From contig NZ_JBFNEO010000005.1 of the NCBI RefSeq assembly GCF_040797585.1, positions 1 to 31,796 on the forward strand: DNA of 31,796 nucleotides. The letters are read 5' to 3'. Source of the stretch: Clostridium_Z sp040797585. Lineage in GTDB: Bacteria > Bacillota > Clostridia > Clostridiales > Clostridiaceae. Position 1 is the stretch's first letter. Every line of letters starts with the position of its first letter. Positions 25,637-31,796 of this stretch are shown piece after piece. The notes below the pieces were generated by a model. That model did no database searches. It had not been told where the DNA came from and saw only the letters and a program-made list of their open reading frames with translations. Both the position numbers and the translations under genes were made by a program.

Positions 25637-26923
25637 CTATTTATTCTTTATAACATCAGTTCCCATATAAGGTATTAAAACCTCTGGTATAGATACTGTT
25701 CCATCTTCATTTTGGAAATTCTCAAGTATAGCTGCTAATGTTCTACCTATTGCTACTCCTGATCCATTAACAGTGTGAACAAACTTTGGCTTATCCTTTG
25801 GATTTTCCTTATATCTTATATTGGTTCTTCTAGCTTGGAAGTCTTCAAAGTTACTACAGCTTGATATTTCTACATACCTATTATAACTTGGCATCCATAC
25901 CTCTATATCATATTTAAATACTGCTGTAAATCCTAAGTCACCTTTACATATCTTTACTACTCTATACGGAAGACCAAGTCCCTTTAAAACTGATTCAGCA
26001 TCACATACAAGTTTTTCAAGCTCATTATATGACTCTTCTGGCTTTGTAAACTTTACAAGCTCTACTTTATTAAATTGATGCTGTCTTATAAGACCTCTTG
26101 TATCACGTCCAGCTGATCCTGCTTCTGCTCTAAAACATGCGCTATATGCAACATGATTTATTGGAAGTACTTCTCCACTTAATATTTCATCTCTATACAT
26201 ATTAGTAACAGGAACCTCTGCTGTTGGTATTAAAAAGTAATCATTATTATTTTCAAGTTTAAATGCATCATCCTCAAACTTAGGTAACTGACCTGTTCCT
26301 GTCATAGAGTTTCTATTAACTATAAATGGAACAAATACCTCTTCATATCCATTTTCTCTCGTATGAGTATTTAAATAATAGTTTATTATGGCTCTTTCTA
26401 AAGTAGCTCCTAATCCCTTATATACAGTGAATCTAGATCCTGTTATCTTTCCACCTCTTTCGAAGTCTAATATACCTAAATTTGTTCCAATATCCCAGTG
26501 AGCTTTAGCTTCAAAATCAAACTTAATAGGCTCTAAGTTTTTTCTTATTTCTACATTATCTTCATCTGTATCTCCTTTAGGTACCTCTATATTTGGTATA
26601 TTAGGAATTGTAAGCATTAAAGCCTTACTCTTTTCATCTATATCAGATAACTTTGTATCAAAGTTTTTAATTTCCTCACCTATTACTTTCATCTCTTCCA
26701 TTATAGGTGCAACATCTTCTCCAGCCTTTTTTAATTTTGGGATTTCACTAGATACTTGGTTTTTCTTAGCCTTTAGTGCCTCTACTTCAACTAAAATACT
26801 TCTTCTCTCATCATCTAATTTTAAAACTTCATCTAGTTGACTTACATCAAAATCTTCTCCACGATCTTCCATTAACACTTTTATTTCTTCTAAATTGTTT
26901 CTTAATCTTTTAATATCTAACAT
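25637..26923 (-). CDS. serS: Seryl-tRNA synthetase
   Basis: 428 residues. It charges tRNA-Ser with serine. The N-terminal antiparallel coiled-coil arm (about 1-105), which grips the long variable arm of tRNA-Ser, is followed by the class II core: TGTGQLPKFEDDAF at 208-221, motif 2 FRAEAGSAGRDTRG at 264-277, and motif 3 GSGVAIGRTLAAILENFQ at 387-404 with its arginine at 394. AAGGAGG lies seven bases before the ATG. Expression is controlled by the T-box leader at 27071-27310. The gene lies 390 bases upstream of four tRNA-Ser genes on the same strand. Confidence 0.97.
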   Translation of the reverse strand: MLDIKRLRNNLEEIKVLMEDRGEDFDVSQLDEVLKLDDERRSILVEVEALKAKKNQVSSEIPKLKKAGEDVAPIMEEMKVIGEEIKNFDTKLSDIDEKSKALMLTIPNIPNIEVPKGDTDEDNVEIRKNLEPIKFDFEAKAHWDIGTNLGILDFERGGKITGSRFTVYKGLGATLERAIINYYLNTHTRENGYEEVFVPFIVNRNSMTGTGQLPKFEDDAFKLENNNDYFLIPTAEVPVTNMYRDEILSGEVLPINHVAYSACFRAEAGSAGRDTRGLIRQHQFNKVELVKFTKPEESYNELEKLVCDAESVLKGLGLPYRVVKICKGDLGFTAVFKYDIEVWMPSYNRYVEISSCSNFEDFQARRTNIRYKENPKDKPKFVHTVNGSGVAIGRTLAAILENFQNEDGTVSIPEVLIPYMGTDVIKNK

Positions 26924-27070
26924 ATATATTCCTCCTTAATATTTTTCTAAAGTTTTATCCTATGCGTACAACCTCTAATACTCCCTCTCATTATAAGTTG
27001 GATCATTGAGACGTTACACTCCTAGATAATTTCAATATTTAAATTTTATTTGATATATTTATTTACAAAT

Positions 27071-27310
27071 AAAAAAGAGCCAATTTCATCCCCACAAGGG
27101 ACGAATTGACTCCGCGTTACCACCCTAATTAATTAAAATAATATAATATTACTTTAACTCTCTTATATATATTAACGATTTTATCGTACTGCTTAATCAC
27201 AGTCCCTCCAAGGTGGATTCTTAAGACCTAAGTGTTAGTTCTCACCTACCACTAACTCTCTTTAAACTCAGCATCCTAATACTAGCCTCTTCAACGGTTT
27301 TACATATATT
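27071..27310 (-). promoter_or_regulatory. T-box riboswitch (serine, specifier UCC) in the serS leader
   Basis: The minus strand carries stem I features (GAAGAGGCTAGTA near 27294-27282) and a specifier region reading GAATCCACC, in which TCC (27217-27215) is a serine codon. The T-box core AGGGTGGTAACGCGG is at 27126-27112. The core overlaps a terminator, with stem GAGTCAATT... against AATTGGCTC (27112-27077), followed by six T. Uncharged tRNA-Ser(GGA) should bind and stop termination. About 150 bases separate the terminator from the serS start. Confidence 0.93.
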
Positions 27311-27327
27311 GAATTTTATTACCATTC

Positions 27328-27356
27328 ATTATATTATACACCAATCTTAGTGTCAA
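27328..27356 (-). promoter_or_regulatory. Consensus sigma-A promoter of serS
   Basis: On the minus strand a perfect TTGACA (27356-27351), a 17-base spacer and a perfect TATAAT (27333-27328), just upstream of the T-box leader. Confidence 0.93.
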
Positions 27357-27386
27357 TACAAAGTTAATTATTATTTATTAAGTCTT

Positions 27387-27522
27387 ATAGAACGAATCTT
27401 CCTTCAGGTGATGTTCTTTCCCCCACCTGAAGATTTAGATGAGTTAATCTAGGGGCGTAGCAACTGTTATCCCCCACCTTTTAAGAGGATGGGGGTGTTA
27501 CAGTTTGTAACCATCAGATAAA
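27387..27522 (+). repeat. Dispersed multi-hairpin repeat, copy B (intact-looking)
   Basis: Four inverted repeats in about 110 bases: CTTCAGGTG/CACCTGAAG (27402-27432), TAGAT/ATCTA (27436-27451), CCCCCACC/GGATGGGGG with an offset pairing (27471-27495), and GTTACA/TGTAAC (27497-27511). The reverse complement of 11381-11499 aligns along the whole element. It is non-coding and locally G+C rich compared with its surroundings. It lies between the DUF1667 gene end and the serS promoter. Structured RNA, a terminator pair, or a non-autonomous (IS200/IS605-like) element are all possible. Confidence 0.8.
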
Positions 27523-27576
27523 TCCATAGGCTTACAACCCAAAGAAATTTCAAGTGCAAAAACTCTGATATATTTA

Positions 27577-27948
27577 TTAATCATGTTTATCTCTTTCTAT
27601 AGATCTGCAACTTATTATATCTACTTCTGTATTTAAGATATTCTTACAAATTATATCACCTATTTTTATAGGTGGTCCTACATATATTCTACTAAGAGCC
27701 TTAGAACATTCTACCCATAAAGACCTATCTATTTCCTTAGAGCTTTTTACTGGTACAACTTTATGCTTTTCAGAGCCCTTAATTCTTATTATAGTTGTGA
27801 ATATATCTTTATCTTCTTGGCTCTTAAATTTTCCATATTCTAAACCCACTTCACATTCATTTCCATATATATCTATATAATCTTTGTCTTTATATATATG
27901 AATTACGCAGCTCTTATGACACCCTTCACATATAGAAGCTTTGTACAT
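27577..27948 (-). CDS. DUF1667 family protein
   Basis: 123 residues. An N-terminal ICEGCHKSC (cysteines 7, 10 and 14) and a fourth cysteine in GNECEVGLEYG suggest a metal or iron-sulfur site. The rest follows the DUF1667 pattern: TTIIRIKG, VVPVKSS, and VGPPIKIGDIICKNI. This family is nearly always encoded with GlpA-like FAD oxidoreductases, as here: it starts 13 bases after the oxidoreductase stop. AGGAGGG precedes the ATG. It is probably a small redox partner; the exact role is unknown. Confidence 0.88.
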   Translation of the reverse strand: MYKASICEGCHKSCVIHIYKDKDYIDIYGNECEVGLEYGKFKSQEDKDIFTTIIRIKGSEKHKVVPVKSSKEIDRSLWVECSKALSRIYVGPPIKIGDIICKNILNTEVDIISCRSIERDKHD

Positions 27949-27961
27949 TCAGACCCTCCTC

Positions 27962-29356
27962 TTATACTTCATCAAATTCTTTTATTCTAGACTTTATCAT
28001 TTTAGAATTTTTAGAATCCTTTACTATGTCAGTAAGTTTCTTATTAGTTTCTCTAGCTAATATAGAAATTATTCTAATTAAACAATAAGATCCTTGGCAT
28101 CCTCCAAAGGTAACTCCAGTTCTTCTTTTTATTCCCTCCACAGTTCTGGCACCTAATGGTCTTCTTATACTATCTATTATCTCAGCCTCAGTTATTTGAT
28201 TACATAAACATATTATATTAGCATATCTAGGATCTATTTTTATAAGTTCATTTATCTCCTCATTGTTCATTTCTTTAAACCTATAAAAATCTCTTCTCTT
28301 ATCTATAAAATTCTTTTTCTCAGTACACTTTAAGTTATTAATAACCGTTTCACATACCATATTTGCTATAGCTGGTGTTATGGTTACTTCACTAAAATTC
28401 TTACCTGTTATTTTTATATATCCTCTTTTTTCTATATCTGAATCCTCTACCATTATCATATCATTGTATATGTAATCATGATAAATATTATTTACACCCT
28501 CTAAATTTATTTCACTAATAACTTCTGATATTCTATCTACTCCATAACTTACGTGTATTTTCTCTTTTCCACTTACTGCTGTTATCGTGTTTCCAGTTAG
28601 TGATGGTATAGCATAAAACTTATCTTTATCCTCTCCCATAGAGTATATAATGTGATTAAAGTGTTCTTTATACTCCTTTTCTAGTACAAAATAAGTTATC
28701 TTTTCACTTTCTTTAAATTCATCCATAGAAGTTTCTATATCATAATTTTCATAGGGAGTTGTATTTATAACTATTTTACTAGTAAATTTATTTTTATTTG
28801 TTGATACCCTTAATCCTTTAGTGGATTTTTGAATATCCAAAACCTCTTCTTCTAATCTAAAATTAACACCATTATCAAAAGCTATTTCTGCATAAGCTAG
28901 GGCTAAATCATAAGGACATATGACCCCTGTATTATTTGAATATATAGCCATTTTGGCCTCTGATTTTATATTTGGCTCTAATTCTTTAATTTTATTAGAA
29001 TCTATTAATTCTATTCCATCTATCCCTCTTTTTTTAGCTCTGTTATAAATATGCTTTATATTTTCAACCTGCTTATCATCTTCTGCTATAATTAAAGAGC
29101 CTGTTCTCTTAAATGGTATATCAAATTTATTGCTAAGCTTATCAATAATCCCATTACCTATTACCTCAAGCTTTGCCATAAGATCATCCTTTGTTTCTAT
29201 TCCATCATATACTATAGCTGTATTAATGAAAGCTATGTCATCTGCTATATCATAGTCCTTTTCTATTAAAGCTATATTTAAATTGTATTTAGATAACTCA
29301 TAAGCTACTGCACAGCCTATAAGCCCTCCACCCAATATAAGAATATCATAATCCAT
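27962..29356 (-). CDS. FAD-dependent oxidoreductase with C-terminal BFD [2Fe-2S] domain (GlpA-like)
   Basis: 464 residues from the ATG at 29356, preceded by AAGGAGGGAGGA. The frame is open to an ATG at 29404, but an extended -10 (TGATAGAAT, 29403-29395) lies there, so the shorter start is preferred. The FAD-binding GGGLIG loop is at 9-14 in DYDILILGGGLIGCAVAYEL. A DAO-type body follows. The BFD-like iron-sulfur domain has C383 and C385 (ICLCNQ) and C420 and C425 (GCQGSYC). This is the anaerobic glycerol-3-phosphate dehydrogenase/FAD dehydrogenase group. It pairs with the DUF1667 gene. The pyridine-nucleotide oxidoreductase gene often placed between them is missing, so the substrate is uncertain. 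Confidence 0.87.
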   Translation of the reverse strand: MDYDILILGGGLIGCAVAYELSKYNLNIALIEKDYDIADDIAFINTAIVYDGIETKDDLMAKLEVIGNGIIDKLSNKFDIPFKRTGSLIIAEDDKQVENIKHIYNRAKKRGIDGIELIDSNKIKELEPNIKSEAKMAIYSNNTGVICPYDLALAYAEIAFDNGVNFRLEEEVLDIQKSTKGLRVSTNKNKFTSKIVINTTPYENYDIETSMDEFKESEKITYFVLEKEYKEHFNHIIYSMGEDKDKFYAIPSLTGNTITAVSGKEKIHVSYGVDRISEVISEINLEGVNNIYHDYIYNDMIMVEDSDIEKRGYIKITGKNFSEVTITPAIANMVCETVINNLKCTEKKNFIDKRRDFYRFKEMNNEEINELIKIDPRYANIICLCNQITEAEIIDSIRRPLGARTVEGIKRRTGVTFGGCQGSYCLIRIISILARETNKKLTDIVKDSKNSKMIKSRIKEFDEV

Positions 29357-29394
29357 GAGGTATCCTCCCTCCTTTTTTACTTCTTCTGTAATAA

Positions 29395-29403
29395 ATTCTA
29401 TCA
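29395..29403 (-). promoter_or_regulatory. Extended -10 upstream of the FAD oxidoreductase gene
   Basis: On the minus strand TGATAGAAT fits the TGnTANNNT extended -10 form. It lies 38 bases before the chosen ATG and inside the longer alternative frame. Confidence 0.4.
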
Positions 29404-29457
29404 TATTAAAGATAGTAATAAAATAATTAATGACCTATAAAAATTTAAATCATTAAA

Positions 29458-29484
29458 ATTAGACACAGTATCCCTGTGCCTAAT
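29458..29484 (-). terminator. Terminator downstream of the UPF0182 gene
   Basis: ATTAGACACAG pairs with CTGTGCCTAAT (one mismatch) around loop TATCC, followed on the minus strand by TTTTAATGATTT. It is about 36 bases past the UPF0182 stop. Confidence 0.75.
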
Positions 29485-29520
29485 CTTAAAACTAAAATAT
29501 ATTTTATTTATTATAAAATT

Positions 29521-31796
29521 TTACTCTATATTGCCAAGAATATCTCCAAGCTCTTTAATGTATTCTCCATATTTTGCCCAATCACCGTTTTTCTGTGCCT
29601 CTATGGCTTTATTATAAGCCTCTTTTGCTTTATTTAAACTATCCATATCTATAGTATCTTTATTATCTTCTTTTGGTTTATTGCTAATTGATGTATCTCC
29701 ACTGAATAGAGCATTTAACGCCTTATCTACGCTCTCTTCTATTACTACCTTATCTCCATTATACATTATAACCCTTTTCATTTCTGGTATACCGCTGGAG
29801 TTACTTGCTACAATATATAATGGTTCTACATATAACAAAGAATTATTTATAGGAATTATTACAGTCTCTCCTAGTATTACATCTGAATTATTAGATTGCC
29901 AAAGCTTTATTTCCTTAGAAATATAATCATCTTGCCTTATAGTATTATTAAATAGCATTGGGCTATATATAGTTTTTTGTGGAGGAAACTTAAATAATGT
30001 AAGCTTTCCATAGTCCTCCCCATCCATTTTAGCTGATAATATAGATACCATATTTTGTTTTCCCTTCATATTGAAGTAATCAAGCATTACCATTTCAGTT
30101 TTATCCTCACCTGGAAGTCTTGTTACTATATAAGGTATTTCCCCTGATTTATCTTCCTCTTCTGTTATATCAGCATTATCTGTAAGGTTTAATCCATTTT
30201 TAGACACTTGCCATAAATCTTCTCCATTAAAGAATATATATGGATCAGTCATATGATACTTTTCTAGAACTTTACTTTGTAACTTAAATAATTCTTGTGG
30301 ATATTTAAAATGCTCTTTGAATCCTTCTGGCATCTCAGAAACATCTTTAAATAATCCTTTAAAGATATCAGCGTAACATTTAATTAATGGATCATTATTA
30401 TCTACAATATAATAATCTACAGTCCCATCGTAGGCATCTACAATTACCTTTACAGAGTTTCTTATATAGTTAATTCCTTTATATGGCTCCGCAAACGGAA
30501 ACTTATCAGATGTTGTATAAGCATCTATCATCCAATACAACTTACCATTATTTATAACTGTATACGGATCCTCATCATATTCTAAGAAAGGAGCTATTGT
30601 CTTTACTCTATCCATTATATTTCTATTCATTAACATTTTACTTTCTTTGTTAATATCCTTAGATAATATAATATTAATGTCTTTTTCTTTTAAAGCAAAA
30701 AGAATTCTATTTATCCAGTTAAGCTTTACTCCATCTTTACCATCATATTTATTAGTTTGATTCTCTCCACCCTTAGGCGCATCAAACTCTTCTGTATCTG
30801 TATTTGTTATAGCATAATAATTCGTATTTTCTCCAAAGTATATTCTTGGATTATCTAATTTAATGTCTGTACTATTTTCTGGTGGTATATCTTTTATTAT
30901 AAAATCCGGTTGTCCCTGTGGTGTTACAGAATTAACTTTATTCATTACCATACCAAAGCCATGGGTATATTTTAAATGTCTATTTATCCAAGTATTAGGC
31001 TCTATAGCATCTGTATTAATTTCTCTAGGTGCTATAAACACTTGATTATATTCTCCATTTATTTTATATCTATCTACATCTAAATCATTGAAGTTATAAT
31101 AATATCTTATAACTTGAACTTGATTATAAAAGTTTAATGTTGGCTTAACGGAATTTATTTTTATATTATCAAATATATCCTTATTATTTTTTACATCTTC
31201 TTTTGTTAAATCATTTTTTACATCAAATGGCCTTTCCTCAATAGAATCTATATTAAAAGCCTTTCTAGTTAAGTCTATATTATGTTGTATATAAGGCTTC
31301 TCTAAATCCATCTCATTAGCTTTTACAACTAATCTCTGAACTGCTATAGCTGCAACATTCTCTAACACTACAAGAGATACAATTACTCCTATAGATATAA
31401 ACACTGGCTTAAATTTATGTTTTCTTACATTAATAAATACAAGTATAGAAAAAATCATTGCTACAATGGTGATTAACCTATAAAAAAGTAATGTTACCTT
31501 TATATCTGTATAACTTGCCCCAAATGCTATACCTCTTGGGCTATAAACAAGATAATAAGCCTTTAAAATATAACTTACAGCTATTAAAAGAAGCATTATA
31601 GAAAATAGAATAGCAAGTTGTTTACCTGCTAGATTCGTAAACTTACTTTTCATATATTTAATTTTAGATGTATCGATGTCAAAATTAAGTCCCACAACTT
31701 TATCTTTTAATAACAATACTACATAAGAAACCAAAGTAATTCCTATAAGCATAATAATTATTAAGGTTATAGCATTTAAAATAGATTGAATTAATG
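29521..31796 (-). CDS. UPF0182 family membrane protein, N-terminus outside the window
   Basis: At least 757 codons are visible. The frame continues through the right edge without a stop, and the ATG at 31752 sits inside a hydrophobic helix, so the gene starts beyond the window. UPF0182 proteins are usually about 900-950 residues. The visible part has about four hydrophobic helices (for example AILFSIMLLLIAVSYILKAY and PVFISIGVIVSLVVLENVAA). A large outer domain follows, with the family-like stretch NTWINRHLKYTHGFGMVMNKV. The C-terminal GDWAKYGEYIKELGDIL segment is also typical. The family's function is unknown. Confidence 0.9.
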   Translation of the reverse strand, partial: LIQSILNAITLIIIMLIGITLVSYVVLLLKDKVVGLNFDIDTSKIKYMKSKFTNLAGKQLAILFSIMLLLIAVSYILKAYYLVYSPRGIAFGASYTDIKVTLLFYRLITIVAMIFSILVFINVRKHKFKPVFISIGVIVSLVVLENVAAIAVQRLVVKANEMDLEKPYIQHNIDLTRKAFNIDSIEERPFDVKNDLTKEDVKNNKDIFDNIKINSVKPTLNFYNQVQVIRYYYNFNDLDVDRYKINGEYNQVFIAPREINTDAIEPNTWINRHLKYTHGFGMVMNKVNSVTPQGQPDFIIKDIPPENSTDIKLDNPRIYFGENTNYYAITNTDTEEFDAPKGGENQTNKYDGKDGVKLNWINRILFALKEKDINIILSKDINKESKMLMNRNIMDRVKTIAPFLEYDEDPYTVINNGKLYWMIDAYTTSDKFPFAEPYKGINYIRNSVKVIVDAYDGTVDYYIVDNNDPLIKCYADIFKGLFKDVSEMPEGFKEHFKYPQELFKLQSKVLEKYHMTDPYIFFNGEDLWQVSKNGLNLTDNADITEEEDKSGEIPYIVTRLPGEDKTEMVMLDYFNMKGKQNMVSILSAKMDGEDYGKLTLFKFPPQKTIYSPMLFNNTIRQDDYISKEIKLWQSNNSDVILGETVIIPINNSLLYVEPLYIVASNSSGIPEMKRVIMYNGDKVVIEESVDKALNALFSGDTSISNKPKEDNKDTIDMDSLNKAKEAYNKAIEAQKNGDWAKYGEYIKELGDILGNIE

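Noticed and set aside
27400..27450. Possible short peptide (VMFFPPPEDLDELI) in repeat copy B
   Set aside because: No ribosome binding site, the frame is not conserved in copy A, and hairpin symmetry explains the sequence better.
1..31796. CRISPR array, prophage or complete insertion sequence
   Set aside because: No regularly spaced short repeats, no phage structural or integrase genes, and no transposase frame were seen on either strand.

Overview
The window is an AT-rich, gene-dense chromosomal segment of a low-GC, endospore-forming Firmicute, most likely Clostridium sensu stricto. The evidence is the base composition, strong AGGAGG/GGGGG ribosome binding sites, a GerA-type germinant receptor operon, AddAB rather than RecBCD, and a T-box leader on a tRNA synthetase gene. 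No phage genes, intact insertion sequence, CRISPR array or rRNA was found. Species cannot be named from sequence alone.

Layout from left to right. (1) 1-415: 3' end of an unidentified membrane protein gene. (2) 484-2517, minus: DUF1189 membrane protein and pepT (peptidase T). (3) 2754-4722, plus: lplA and lipA (lipoate ligase and lipoyl synthase). (4) 4921-7278, minus: YhaM-type 3'-5' exoribonuclease and an M42 aminopeptidase, each with its own signals. (5) 7449-9734, plus: cca (tRNA nucleotidyltransferase) and an AEC-family transporter. (6) 9735-10267: non-coding, with an 88-base tandem repeat. (7) 10268-11245, plus: an M28 peptidase-like lipoprotein, followed by a 100-base imperfect palindrome and repeat copy A. 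(8) 11666-15316, plus: a three-gene ger operon (A-C-B order). It converges on addB-addA (minus, 15328-22540) through one hairpin that holds both stop codons. (9) 22704-25245, minus: two RimJ/RimL-type GNAT acetyltransferases and an ASCH-domain (YhfF-like) protein, interleaved with two near-identical tRNA-Ser(GCU)/tRNA-Ser(UGA) pairs, each with its own perfect sigma-A promoter and terminator. (10) serS with a serine T-box leader (25637-27356, minus). (11) Repeat copy B, four hairpins in about 136 bases. (12) 27577-29356, minus: DUF1667 protein and a GlpA-like FAD oxidoreductase with a BFD iron-sulfur domain. (13) 29521 to the right edge, minus: a UPF0182 membrane protein, cut by the window.

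Functionally the window mixes peptide turnover (pepT, M42, M28), lipoate metabolism, RNA maturation and decay (cca, yhaM), recombinational repair (addAB), spore germination, and a serine-decoding neighbourhood (serS plus four tRNA-Ser genes plus two GNATs).

Most worth a second look: the dispersed multi-hairpin repeat (copies A and B, 16 kb apart in opposite orientation); the tRNA-Ser pair duplication, whose terminator loop has flipped; a GerC subunit with no lipobox cysteine; a CCA enzyme whose HD motif has decayed; an M28 lipoprotein apparently missing its last zinc ligand; and a terminator-type hairpin in the leader of one GNAT gene. None of these proves a new system. The repeat and the seryl-tRNA/acetyltransferase cluster are the best candidates.
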